Source: Brugia malayi (taxonomy: Eukaryota > Nematoda > Chromadorea > Rhabditida > Onchocercidae). Taken from it: 64,000 nt of DNA. The notes under the pieces were generated by a model that was given only the letters and a program-made list of their open reading frames with translations, was not told where the DNA came from and searched no databases. The stretch's first letter is position 1; each line of letters opens with the position of its first letter. Positions 1 through 13,900 of the stretch are shown here, one piece after another. The stretch is from NCBI RefSeq assembly GCF_000002995.4, contig NW_025062475.1:7010187-7074186 (forward strand). The letters are read 5' to 3'. Position numbers and translations under genes: made by a program.

Positions 1-3000
1 GTAACTGTTCATCTATAAAAAATTTTTCCTATTTTTAGGGAATTCGGCCAACTTTGTTTTTGATCTAATTCAGGTTAACACCCAAGAATCTTCAGGTTGA
101 TTGATCATTAACAAAAATGGCAGCAATTCGATGATAATTACTAGTTACGATGATAATGATAATAATGGTGTCATTATTATGATTACTATAGGAGTGATAA
201 TAAAAGTAATATTAGGGTATTCATTAGTGCAGGGACGATAAAGATGGCAGTAAATGATGTCATTAGGCAAAATATATTTTTTGATATAAATTTTATAAAA
301 AATTAGTCTTCAAAGCGACGCCAATGACACTTCAAATTGAAATATGGATGGAATTCCAAAATTCTTTTTTACTGATATTTTTCACTTTGAAATTTCTATT
401 TCACTTAAAAAAATGAGATGCTTATAAAATTAATTTTTTCTCACCAACAAATTTTAAATTTCATTTGAAAGAAATATGAAAAAGAAAAGAAACAAAGATT
501 GCATTTATTCTAAAAAGATATAAAGGTTAAGGTCTATTTCAAACTGTAATGCAGTTATCCTATACTTCTTAGTCCACTTTTCATATTAGTGACACTGGCA
601 GCTCATTTATTGTGCCACAGTAGCATTTCCAATAGTGAACTGCAATATTATAAAGATCATGAATAATAATAGAAAGACTAGTGATAAGATCAGAATTTGT
701 ATCCTATCCTTTACGATTTTCTAAAGCCTTGAAGTAATGATTAAAATGAATAAATGTCATCTTAGTAGGCTGTAATATATAATCAAGTGGAATACATTTG
801 GTCCGCATTAATAATTCTCGATGGAAGATCCGAGCCTATTTTGAAATGGAGCCTTTCTTCTTCTCCTACTACATTTTTTCACATGTTCAATTGTCAGTCG
901 GTAGTTTGAATTAATCTGACAATTTTACGATAGAACAGATGCAAACAAAAAGTGCAATTTTTTATAAAATTATGCAAAAATGTGTTGTCTGATCGATGTG
1001 AGAACTTTAAGTTACAAAGAAATGAAATTATCTAATATTTTAAAGAAACGAAAGTCATAAGCAAGACTGTTTGTAATATGTAGTTGAAGCAGATAATCTT
1101 ATTGCCACTAGTAAATAAATGAGTTCATATTATTTTTATTTTCATAATTTTTTCTATTTCTTGATGAGCAGTCGGATGAAAGAACTGAAAGCGTTATTCA
1201 TTTACGGTATAACAAAATGCAGCAGTTGGTAATAGTAATGTAGATATTTAAATTGATTCTTTTTGTACTCTATAAAAGCTTTTTCATTGCTCATAAAAAG
1301 AAGTAGAAAATTTTTGAAACTGACAATAGAAAAGGTGTTTCAAATTTCATTATTGAACACAAGCTCTTCAAAGAACTAAAAATCAGTCAATCACGGTTAT
1401 CTTTAGAATTCTACTTCGAGCAGAAATCTAATAAATATCATACTCTTTAACGAAAAGTTTGCAAATCTAATATTACTTTTAAATAATTTTAGAATTAGCT
1501 CATTATAATTGAAAATGAGGTAATGTGAGCGCATATATGGCCACAGGCACATATTGCTTGTGTGATCGTTTGGAAGATTGCATCATTGGTAATTTCCAGA
1601 AGAGGAAAAGCATGCTATACAGGATATAAGAAAACATTCAAAGCACGGTCATAAGATGACTGTCATAAAGTGTAAGCATAATGGATGAAGAATGGATGGA
1701 TAGTGATTTCAGGAGAAAATGCTTAAGCAAGTGATTCGGGCTATTCGGAAATGTTAACTACTAACTGAATTTCTCGAATGGTAGGATAGTATCTCGCTAT
1801 TGAAAACATATGCCAACTGTTGAAGTTATGGAAAAGTTTCAAAGAAATATAGAAAAATTAATCATCAGCAAGCAGATTGGTGACAGTATTGCCTTTATTT
1901 TCTGTGCAATTCTACGATCACCTCACAACAACAATGCAAGACATACAATTTGCATGGTATCATATGAAATAAAGGTATTTGCCAAAATATTTTACTACCA
2001 ATATCAATGACACCACATGATTTGATGTAGAACGACTAATTTTGCATATAACATATACACCTTTAATTAAAATGCAAATACTGATAGCGGCTTATTTTGC
2101 ACGATAATGGATACCTTTATATTTTAAATGACTGATGAATAATAACACAGAGTATTCATTGCATTATTACAGAAATTATGTTGGGCAGAAGTTCATGACA
2201 ATTTTGGCAATAGGTGATATATTTTTTGGTTCTTTTTATGCAATATTTTGTAGAAGACGAAACTGGCCAAGAAAAAGGTTCACTTCCTAATTTGGTCCTC
2301 GATAAATATCTTTTTTTTATTCATATTCAATTCCAAAGCAGTCACATTTCTCAACTTTTTTTTTTTTTTTTTTTGAATAGTTGAGTTAAATTAAAAGAGA
2401 AGAAAGAACAGTTCAGGTTCTATATTTTCGAGAAAAAAGTATTCGTGCTTATCAAGTAGGCAACCTTATTGTTGTTGAGATTTGTGATTTATTTAGATTA
2501 TTACCTTTACATACAATACATGCTGCTGTCGCGATGAATACTATGCAGAGATGTTGGAAGAGGAAGAGTGATTTGGTATTTAGGAGAAGGGCAAATCAAA
2601 TTGCATGTATAAAATGTTTTGAGAGATTTGCAATGAGAGAAAAGAGAAGGAAAGTTGCATGACTTCGTCTAAGGAAGCAAAATATTTAGCATATTGCGAA
2701 TCAACTGACGACATTTATTGCTTGGCTTTTGGAATTTGGAAGTGAGGTACGGGAAAGAATGGAAAGAGCGGGAAGAAATGGGAACGAGAAAGATTCTTTT
2801 ACATCACCATTCCAAGACATTGGACAGAGAGAAACTTTGAAAAGAACCGAAAGTGTTGAGAGAAGCTTTGCGCATGTCTTGAAATAAGCATAAAGGATGA
2901 ATCGAAACAGAAAGCAAAAAACTGTGAAAAACAGAGAAGCCAGAAAATCCTTACGATTACCTAACTTGTCCAACACTAATTTTCTATAATTTTATCTTGA

Positions 3001-3985
3001 TTATACTTTTATTATGCTTTTCGTATTCGAAAAATTTGTTTAAGTTTATGCGTTAGATTTTGGGAAACTTTAAAATTCAATCACCTTATAAATGAAGTGA
3101 AAAGATATAAAAAAATAAGACGAAGAAATATAATAGATTCTTCTCAAGAAATGGGATTTTTGTGTCCAGCATAAGAGCGAAACAGTGAAACTATACCAAA
3201 ATATTAGGCCTACGGCGTGTAACATTACTGTTGCCTCGAGAATTCCATTTCAATCAAAACTAACGTTAGTTAGCGATCCGATAATTCAATGGTGCGATGT
3301 AGATAAAAGGTCGAAAATTTTTTAAAAAGAATTATGAAAAAATTGGGTTTTAAAAATTTTGACAAATTCTAGACATGTGAAAAATAAATGATTAAATTGT
3401 CTCCCTCAACCAAAAGTTCAATTTCGATTCGTTTTTTTACTTCAGTAATGTAATAAAAAATCACTTTCCAAATAAATTGAAAAACATAGTTTTACTTCCT
3501 AGTTATTTTAACCAAGTAGTAGTGGAAAAGTAGGGGAAAAGAAAAACTAGTAGAGAAATATTTCGTGAAAAAATTTCGTCCCAAATCGTTTATTTTACAA
3601 CATTTAAGTAATACGTATATCATCAATCTGAACAACCAATTTCCCTTTAACTTTTAGTTTTCCTTTGATTTGTCATTGAAACTCATGTTGTAATAAGAAC
3701 TGTGGTTTAAATTAACTATAGGAGTTTCATTGGCAAGAAAGCTAATGATGAAATTAATTTAAGAAGTCGTAAGATGAAAAGTAGCAAAAGTCAGAAGCTA
3801 ACTTTTGACATCTTACTATCCTCATTCTATTTACAAAAATATTCCCAAGGATAATTGGTCTTACGCAAATTTCGCGTACGCTTTCTCTGACATTTATTAC
3901 GGTTTATGCATTGTAAGGACGATAATCAGTTTGTTGATCCTTCTTTCTTATATAATTAAACCATCATAAAATCGAAAAATGTTCA
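1..3985. other. AT-rich non-coding stretch
   Basis: I see no exon that I can support here. The first 250 bases carry degenerate GATAAT/AAT trinucleotide repeats, and a T17-18 run lies near 2357. The open frames present are short, lack flanking splice signals and have compositions expected by chance in AT-rich DNA. Confidence 0.5.
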
Positions 3986-4162
3986 ATGGAAGCAAATTCA
4001 TCGCCAATGGCTGTATCAACTTGGATAAACGAGCGAGTGGTGTTGTTGGTCTTAAAAGTATCACGAATTGTTGTTGGTACTTACCTAGCAGAACAGGATC
4101 TGATAAAGGCTGGTTTGAAAGCTGGAGGAAAGGTAGAAGAAGAAGAAACAGGTTCAAATTAG
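3986..4162 (+). CDS. Candidate small ORF (58 aa), possible membrane protein
   Basis: Unrecognised. A complete ORF of 58 codons starts with MEANSSPMAV and ends with EEEETGSN. It has a hydrophobic stretch at about residues 19-34 (VVLLVLKVSRIVVGTYLA), then a lysine/glycine-rich and acidic tail, so it looks like a small single-pass membrane protein. Amino-acid use is more balanced than in neighbouring chance ORFs. There is no clear trans-splice acceptor directly upstream. The same bases also carry a good minus-strand donor (reverse complement CTAG|GTAAGTACC near 4087), so the coding strand is not settled. It could instead be one exon of a gene continuing to 4730-4900. Confidence 0.3.
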   Translation: MEANSSPMAVSTWINERVVLLVLKVSRIVVGTYLAEQDLIKAGLKAGGKVEEEETGSN

Positions 4163-4262
4163 GTTTAATGGAATATAAACACATTTTGAATCTCATCATT
4201 GTCGTCATCATCTATCCCGTATTGTTTATGAACTAACTTTTGCATTCATCAAACTCAGTGCG

Positions 4263-4370
4263 TCATTGTCACTAATAATCGCGGTCATTATCCTTATTAT
4301 CATTATTATCATCACTTCAATCCAATACCACTGCCATTTACCATTACCATCATTATTACGGTTCTAAATA
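4263..4370. repeat. Imperfect ATT/ATC trinucleotide tract
   Basis: Degenerate TTATCATTATTATCATC and CCATTACCATCATTATTACG units form a simple-sequence tract between the two candidate coding pieces. No function is implied. Confidence 0.6.
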
Positions 4371-4729
4371 TTGTTTTGAGGGTGTTGCTTCTTCCATTTG
4401 ATAGTCATTATCGTTCATATATTATCATTAATTGTTATCACTACTTTATGATGTATGGCTATATACTATTTATGAACAGTTATTATTTTAAACAAAGATG
4501 TTTAATTTATAATCGAAAATTACTACTGAAAAGACTGAGAACCTATTTTGGGAAGATCTTTTACGAGAAGACGAAAGAGATGATATGAAAGGTTGACGAT
4601 GAAGTTTAAAACGGGGCAAAACTGGCTACCTTTGAAAACTGTTGTTGTCAGGTAAGAGAGGTATGCTGTCTCAACGTGAAACCCCACCTTTTCCCTCTCC
4701 TCTTATCCTTCTTCTCTTACCCGACGCAG

Positions 4730-4900
4730 CCGACAGCATTTGCGATGTACCCGTTACTTATCAGCAATGATTCTGAGCAAAACGAGAAAAACGAATCAAA
4801 ACTGTCTCTGCCCTCCTTGCAACCTGCTACTATGATAAGACAGGAAGAAGAAATAATTGTAATTGGAAGTGGTGACGCGGGTATTAACTGCTGCGACTGA
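4730..4900 (+). CDS. Candidate exon or small gene with a strong 3' splice site
   Basis: Unrecognised. A long pyrimidine-rich tract at 4685-4729 ends in CGACGCAG, an excellent 3' splice site. Fifteen bases later ATG (4745) opens a 51-residue frame that begins MYPLLISNDSEQ, is rich in Asn/Glu/Ser, and ends in GDAGINCCD and TGA. This matches a spliced-leader acceptor followed by a short leader. Alternatively it is the last exon of a gene whose previous exon ends at the donor at 4651/4652 (GTCAG|GTAAGAG). In that case the upstream frame that joins in phase 0 is open for only 14 codons. Base composition here is richer in G+C than the surrounding sequence. Confidence 0.35.
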   Translation, partial: PTAFAMYPLLISNDSEQNEKNESKLSLPSLQPATMIRQEEEIIVIGSGDAGINCCD

Positions 4901-7900
4901 TTCCATCATGCTGCATTCCTCTTCACACTACTAGTTCACTAGTATTGAACAATCTCTACCAAGTACAAATTTCAGTTACTGATTTAATAACAGATGATTT
5001 CATGACACATGAAGAAATATGATGATCAGTTTGACACTTGTACCTCATAATAAGAACCAAAAATAATTAAAGAAAACAAAATTTTTTTATTAATGCTGGA
5101 AATAACTCAATTATTCAGCACTAATTTGATTATTTTTCCAATTTGATAATTTGATGGTAACTAAAAGAGCTTACAAGCATATTATCGTTCTTCTCCTATC
5201 ATTAAAGTTTATCGGTATAAGAATTAGATGGCTGTATCAAAACAAATTAGGGAACAGATAAAACGGGAGAACTTAATAAGTTTTCATTGTGAACGTATGT
5301 GGCATGATTGCAGTTCTCTGTTTGAGGCATGACTATAATGCTTGATCAAGTTAAGCGATTGATTTTGGTTGCATCACTATAATTAGTAGATAGACTCATC
5401 AATTATCGACCTCCAACCCGATTTCTTTCTATTTTTAAGTCCTTGCATTTGATTATCTTATATTAATAACGGTACATTACACAATGTGCAGTGTTCTCGT
5501 TAGTGTACATTTGCCGTGCCATTTTTAAGATTCTGAGTGCTGTTTTTGAAAATTTTGTAAATGACAAATTATAATTTTTGTGGATTATTGAACAAATTAT
5601 TTATTATAGCCGACTTTCTTTTTTCTTTTTTTTTTCCAAAAGAAAATTTAACAAAAAGTAATTTAACTAGTCTTGGTTGGACAATGAGAGTAAAATAATA
5701 ATAATAATAATTGGATAGGAACAAAATAATAGCCAGATATTAGTAGTATTAAGAAAAATGTTTTATAAGCTAAAAAATTTCCATTGTTTTAATTTGAAGT
5801 GATAAATAACTAAGTTGAACACAGTATGCTAATATAAAACGATTCTCATGGCATTCAGGATACTAACTTGTGCAATGAATACTGTCAATATTGGAAATAA
5901 ATGCTTTCTTCTATCATCAATGTTAATTTCAATTTTTCTATCTCGCGATTTTAAAAAAAAAAATGAGGTTATAGACTTGAAATGTTTTGGTTCAGACACT
6001 AGTGAAACTTGCTCCTAGTTGGAAAATTTTCATCGTCAGTAATGAAAAGAATGAATTTTTATGACCTCATATCTTATTTTCATCCATGTGGACTTCTCTG
6101 CTTGTGCATATAACCAGCTTCTTTTAAATAATTTATTAAGAAACACATTTATAGAAGAAAATAAGCAAGAAAAAAAGACAACTAACTGTTTATTGATGTG
6201 TACCAAATACCAAAATAAAGTGGGATGTGTTTGTTGTTGTCTTCAATTATAATACAATTTACCTCAAATGAGAGTTTTTACTTCTTTTTGCAGAATTTCA
6301 GCAATGATTTTGCTGAAGAATATGAAGCTTGTTATTTTAGTTAAATGCATTTTCAAACAATTTGCTTGAAAGGTTATAGATGTCTACTTCACTTATCGAG
6401 AGCCAATTAATAAAATAACTTACTTAACTATAACGTATAATACTTTTTTAAGTAGCTCTTTCTAAAAGTTAGATATGTGAGCAAAACAGGACATAATATC
6501 AGGGTGAAAATTTTCATGTGATGGCATTTTCTAATACTTGTTTCTTTTCAAGTCATTTTGGTATGTGAGAATTCCTTCAGAATAATACTTCTGTAAAAAG
6601 AGTATGTTGGGATAAGTCGCTATTGTTGAAAAGTCTTAAATGTGTTACAAAAAACTTACATAAAAGGCTAAAAGACCGAAGCTTTTTTAATCTATAAAAT
6701 GTGATAGAACAGTTATTTTTATTGTAATTCTTATCAACTTAAAATAAATTCGTATGTTGCTTTGCTGGTTCGCAAATTCATGAGAAATTCTATCGTAACA
6801 ATTAGCGAAAAAGGACAAGTAAGTAGATTACATGGCAAACTGGAATTTCAATAAAATATAACATTTTGCAAAAGAAATTTGGCAATAAATTCAATTTGGT
6901 TGTAGAGCAATATTTTGTACAAATGAAGATAATCGACCTATGTTGCAAAAAATACACTGAAATTAATTATAAATTCATTTGACAGTAATTAAGTAATGGG
7001 ATGAATGCTTCCAAAAATCTTTTGAACCTCTTTCACTTTCATATAAATAAATAATCCAAAAAATAACTTAAGTGCGACAAAACTGAGAAAGATGCAATAA
7101 TCGAAGTTAAAAAAAAAACTTTTCGAAGTTAAAAACTAAGACAAAAACATGTAATGCAGTTAGAGAGGTTGCATGAAAAATAAAGAGGAGGGATTAGAGA
7201 TGATTTTAATAGAATTATTAGTAATTAGGGAGAAATTATAATGAAATTGTATGATAATTACGAGACTATAATTACTAGAAATTGGAAATTATTCTAAATT
7301 TTTACAAGAGAATATATAAGACTCATATTATAGGTAACGGAAAAAAAATCGGCAAATCGTCACTGTTACAAAAAATGATTTGTGAATCATCTATAGACCT
7401 TCAAAAGTGGCCATCAAAATCCACGTTCTTTAACAAGTATGCAAAATTCGTCATTGTATTAAAAATTAAATGTGGAAAAGATATCATTTTAGACCTTCGA
7501 ATAATATTTTGACGCAGGAACATAACTGTCGAATAATTTGATTTATGTATACGTCATGTGAATGATTTTGTACCACTTTTAAAATTGTCAATTTAATGCA
7601 AATTCTTGATCATTCGATTCCTGAGCAAATTTTTTGTCAGAAGATTTTAAGTGGAAAATTCCAAAGTTAAGTTTCAACTTAAAATTAGTTTTTCGTTACA
7701 TGACATATTGATTACTTAATGTATTCAAATATTGCTTTAGTAGAACTGTGAGAGTCATAAAAAGCTGTCAGATCAGACATTAAGAAGTATTCAAATGTTC
7801 ATTTTGATATATGTCACGATCTCCCACTCATTTCAATCATTCTTAGCTACTGATAATCTCTTGCTACACTATCGTATTGCAATATATATTTTCGCCTTTT

Positions 7901-10900
7901 CATTTTAATTTCCTTATCTACGATAGTAAATAGCTTATATTTTTATACTAATTATACAATTGTGTAAATTATCGTATTGCATTCTTAAGAGAAAGCTAAA
8001 TGAGTTCGTGAAGATAGTTTTATATTTACTTATCATATGCATCCAAGACTTGAAATAAACATTTGACTTTGATAATTAGGAAAAAGAAGAGTTTTTTTTT
8101 TGAAGTTAATGAGTGCTGAAAATAAATTTAGCTTTGGTAGGTATAAAATAAAATTTAGTGGCATTATTTGATCTTACATTTTGGATCACAATACCTTCTA
8201 TCTCTTTCTTTTTCTCTTTTTCTCCCTCTCTCTCTATCTGTTTATCTTATATAAAGATTGTAAATGATCAGAACTATCTGAATTTACTGTAAGTGAATTT
8301 AGTTTAGTAAAGTGCTAATTAATCATTCGTAAGCCTATTTATTTGACAGTGAAAAGATTACACATTATGGAAAATAGGAGAAAGAAACTGAACAAGAGAA
8401 ACTATTTAGAAATAATAGATAATAAATAGAAAAAAGAGCTTTAATTATTGAAAATAATTAAAGTTGCTCAATAATAAATTCGGATACAGAATAACATCGA
8501 AACATCAAAGAAAAGAATAAGCAGAAAGGAAGAAGGAGGGAAAGGCTATTATTACTATCACTAAATGAAGTTGCATGCATCATCACTTTGAAGAGGATTT
8601 CGTTATCTTATTACTTGAACATAATTCTAAGTTAAAGTTTAAATGAATAATGACTTTCTTATTCCATCAAATGCAATTGGATTATCAATGTTATTGTTAT
8701 TTTCACTGTCACCATCACTGCAATTTCTAATACCACTGCGACAAACACAAAAACGGGTGAATGTGGTAGTAGTGTCTACACTGTCTTTCTTCAAAAAAAC
8801 TTCGCCCGTTAGAACTGGGTGATAGTCTATTCCTCTTTCTGTATATTCGGATAATTCGGGTATCATTTCATAAATCAAAGTAGTCGAAGGATATATTTTT
8901 CAAAATTTCATCTTTTTTAACACCACATATTTACCTTCTGGGAGACCTGATAAGAAAGCTGATTAACATAGAAATGGGGAGGAAAGATCTTAGATTTTGG
9001 TTCGAGAGGAAAAAATTACCAGAACTAACAAATACACCGTGAACAAATGTCACAGTGATTGATTGTTCGAAAAAAATTTTTTTCGAAAAATAAATTGTAT
9101 GTCCACTTTGTTTCTGAAGGAATAAACAATCAATACCGATAATTTTAGCAATTTCTGAATAGAAATTTTAGTTAAATGAAATATAAGCCCTTTTATTATC
9201 TCCTAAACAATGCTAATTTTCTCAAAAAGTCATTCTATCAATTTAATTTGTAATTTTTCAGTAATTGAAGTCAATTTACTAGTAGGGTAAAACAAAATTT
9301 TCTGGAAGAATACTTCTGATGTGCCCAAACCTTACTTTTAGCTAGTGCAAACTGCAACATAAAATACAGAACCAAATTACTGATGTAAAAATTTACTGAT
9401 TCACTTAATAAAATTTGCAATGAATCATTAAAAGTTCAGAAAGACTACATCAGAATTTAAAAAGTTTTTTTATTTGGTTGAAATTATAATTATAAACTAT
9501 CTTCCTAAGAAATACTGATTGCGTTTTTTGCATTTGTGTATCATTCTTAAACAATTATAAAGTGAAAAGAGAATGATCATTGTATATTGAAGTTGCTCAG
9601 ATTAATCAGTCAAATCATTCATGAAATTCTTAACAGAAGCAATTTTAAATCCTCAATTTAACTCATTTTAATTCCATAGACTAAATTTAGTTCACCCAAA
9701 GGGATTTAAATATATAAATAAATAAATGAATAAATAAAATATACACAATAAATGATAGTGAGTGCTTCAAATAAAAAAGATCGATAATATATATATCGAA
9801 AAGTGGATTTTAATAAGAAAATGTTTCTTTTCTTTTCAAATTTAAATCAGCTCATTTCTTGACAATGTGAAATAACTATTATATCTTTACAGTGCGTTAC
9901 TATCATTATTCATCACATAAAAAATTGCTTTCAGCACTTTCCAATTGCAAAACTTTTCAAATTCGGAGCATTTAATAATTTCAAATTTGAACAACCTAAA
10001 GTTTAAACGAACAGTTCCAGTAACGGAAAATAATAAGATAATAATGAAGGCTTCCAATAATAAAGATGAATAGTGATAGCAAAAGCAAGGTGAGTTCGTT
10101 GATTCTTAAGCCTTACTTAGAGTTTTAGACTCGAAAATTGGAACATTTACATATCTCGCTAGCAATACACATTAAATTAATAATTTCGTATTATTATTAT
10201 TAGTGCTACTACTAATAATAGTAATAGCAATTAATGATACTAATAATAATAATTAATGATAAATAATAATAACTTAAGGATTTAATAGTTCAATGGTAGT
10301 TAATAATAATAAAGTATTAGTAATAATGACGATAATAAATAATAGTGATGACAATAGTAATAACATTAACGAATTTGGAGTAAAAACATCTCATCAATTT
10401 TTTATTTTACTGCATATATACGCATGTTTTTTCATTTTAAATTAAACTGGAAGTGCTTCAAAGTGTCAAAGAAAAATGGTATTGCAACTAATTTCAATGA
10501 AAATGGTTTCATGGGCTTGCTAGCGTTCTTATAAACATGCTTAGATCAATTATAAAAGCTTAGCAGATGGTAAACAGTGATAAGATGATGGGCAGTAATG
10601 AGAAACGCTTCGAAGCTAATGGATGCATGAAACAAACAAAATATTAAAAGGAAACTGGAATAGCAGACAAATAAAATTTTGAAATTACTAATACGATAGG
10701 TTATCTTAATAAATTCAAATGTAAAAAATATATTTTTCATACGTAGCAGAAATAAGTGAAAACGGTGAGTGATATAAATTTGAAATTTGGTATATTTTCC
10801 AGAAAAGTGAAGAGATGTCGTTAAGCAAGAAAATTTTAAGTTGTTTTTCCAACAAAGAAGGAACCTCATGCTCTTCGCAAACTATTCGAGGAATATTTTT

Positions 10901-13900
10901 GTTACTTAACAAATTAAGCACGAAATTTAAGGTTGTTTATTCATTAATTAAATGAAAAGCAAACCTGAAAAGAAGTCATAAAAATCATTAACCGTCCTTA
11001 TCGGATATGAACACTTTTTCTGGATGAACGAAACATGAGAAGGAGAAAAGCAGTATAAAGTATTTAACTGTCGTCGGTGATAGCAAATTCTATAATTTTT
11101 TTCTCACCGATTCTTTGATAATTTGATAGCTATTTATGTTAGCAATAAGAAGCATTATAACAACAATAAACTAAATAGGTGGAATGTTTAATTTAAAACT
11201 TGTCACTTTCCACCCCATATCAGACGCACTACTGATTATTTCTTCCTTTTTTCGTACCTTGCTCCCTCTCTACCCCAATCACACCTCTCTTTCTATTCAT
11301 TATGAAATTAGAGAATAATTAAAGGATGATGATTGACAAATTTCTAGAATAAATGTGTGGACAATTACGCAACGCTAAATTTGTCGCCACATTTCATTTT
11401 CTGCAATCATCAATGGAATGCAAAATATTGAACAAATCAATTGAGCATGAGAATGTCCCATAAAGGCCAATTGCATTAGCGTAATGATATATTTATTGCA
11501 AATAGCGCTATCACAATAGAATGTAAAATATGTGTGGTTAACTACTTTATTGGCTGTAATTCTCCCATCGCATCATTTACGTTCTTACATAACAATAAGA
11601 AGGATTGGATAGATATGTCTTTCTTCATATCAACTGACGATATCTTTACGTGAATTCACTAATCATCCTTACTGTTAGATTTTGACGTGTGCTCGACTTG
11701 TACCTTATAAGGTTTAATTGTGAATGCAAGGGCAAAGTAAAGTACTACATAGCATCTAATTCACTACTGCATGGTAATAACAAAACTTGTAACTTAGATT
11801 GCCTGGAAAAACACTGAAAATGTCAAGTATCAACATCGGTAATTAAGAAGTGAGTGATGGAAAATGGAGCATAACAGTATGAAGATGAAATAAAAATGGT
11901 CATCTGATAAAAGGTTGCAATTATCAGGCTACAAATGATTATTCAGTTGCCTTCTATCGTATCAACAAATGATTCGAACATGTCACATCCATTTTATTTG
12001 ATAGCTTTAATGGCTTTCACATTTGTTTATATCCATTTCCTTTCTCAAATATGTATGTTAATTTTCGAAATTTCTATTTAAATGATATTGTGTAGTAATG
12101 ATATGCTTATATTGCGAAATGTCAGATGGATGAGAAATAAAGAAGAAATTTGTTTCAAAAAAAAAAAACATTCGAAAAGTGGCACTAAATAAAACTTGCA
12201 AAATCATAGAAAATCATAGAAATGCAAAATTTGAGAAGACTGAAGTAATTTGCGAAATCAGAAAGATTAGTTTGAAAACTATCATATTTCCTGATTACAA
12301 TAGCATTTTCGAAATGAGATTACTGATACAGAACTATTAATTAGCATGAAGCCCACTACATAAGCAACCAAAAATATGGCTGTGCAAATAATATTTTTAA
12401 TGTGAAAATACATAACAGGTGTTAATACACTGTTATACAGTGTCACGAATGCATCACAAATACAGGAAGACGAAAGCGAAAACTTATATCAGTTCAGTTT
12501 TCAGTCTTAATAAAACAATTCTTAAAGAGAAAAAGTCTCATTCTTAACAAAATCACATTCTTAATATTCCAGATAAGTTGACCATCTGTTGACAAAATTG
12601 AAACGAATGTACCAAAATGTTTAAATGAGCATATTTAAAAGAAAGCATATGGTAAAGCGCGAAACGGAATATCAGTGATGTGACATACTGAAATATTTAT
12701 TCACTAATATAGGCAGGGAATATAGGGAGTAAACAGAATAAAGTTCAGATTTTGATCGACAGTAACATGTTTTTTAACTATTAATATTGATAGCTGAAAC
12801 CAACGCTATGGTATTTGTGATGACAAATTGGAATGTGAATGCATAACGGATACCGCCATTCCACCGACATCACGATAGCATTCATCAATACCCGACGCTA
12901 AACGTTATCAGTGATACACGTAACATACTTTGTCGAATGGAATTTACTTTTTGTTGTGTTTATGGCAATGCCTTCAACCACGTTCATTTTTCAAAGAGCA
13001 AGGTTTCGAAGTAATCACTGAAAGATACGAATTCTGCCTTTCTTTTATTGCCCTTGTTACTGTATCCAATTTTTATATACTTACAAATCATGCTTTGATT
13101 AATGCATGATGACGAGATTTTTGAAAAAAAAAACACGTCCTCTGTGAAATGACATACAGTTCTAATTGACCACGTTTATCTTTACCTTAAAGACATTGAT
13201 CTACACGTTGCAAGTTAACTTATTCAGCAAACTCGTCTTGCAAACTTACAGGTATAAACACGATAGTAAATTTTATGATCATTATTTGAGTTCTTTATAT
13301 ATTCCACTCATATCTTTCGGTGGATTATCTACCCATATCTTTACAAATCGATAATTATTCTCTCTAACATACCATTACTTTGCCTTTTAATCTCTTTATC
13401 ATCAGTTATTAAATTTTACTTTTTAAATAGCTTTTCTCTGTAGAATCTCAAATAAAGTTACATTGACAAAAGCATCTGAATCTTCCCAGAAAGAATGCCA
13501 CTGCACAGAAAATAAAAGCATTCAATAGCAAAATCCTTTTTTTTCACACACTTTGTTTCCATACAATTTTCTCGTTTCATTTTCAAGCTTTTAATGAAAA
13601 ATTATATCTAAGAGAATTTAAAGTTTTTAAAGCATGAATATACTAAAGTTTTAGAAAAAAGATTGTGTTAGAAAGTTAAATAAAATAATCCTAACGCACA
13701 TTCATGTACAGAGAACGGACCTCTCGGTAAGTTATGTTTTTTTATTAGCCTCTCAGCTAATAAAGTTTCTGATTTTCCTTTATCACTAATATTTTCGAAT
13801 GTAAATGTAATCCCCTTCAACTTTACTAACATCTGATCCTGAAAATTCTACTTCTCACATTCAATGATGTCATATTGGTTTCGTTAATTAACTCCAGTCA

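Noticed and set aside
2520..2660. Plus-strand frame (CIKCFERFAMREKRRK) resembling half a zinc finger
   Set aside because: The stretch is a purine-rich tract that generates Lys/Arg codons by chance; no His ligands follow and no donor is present.
8639..8878. Minus-strand 79-codon frame with Asn-rich tail
   Set aside because: No acceptor precedes it, an in-frame TGA lies just upstream, and the tail is an AAT/AAC simple repeat.
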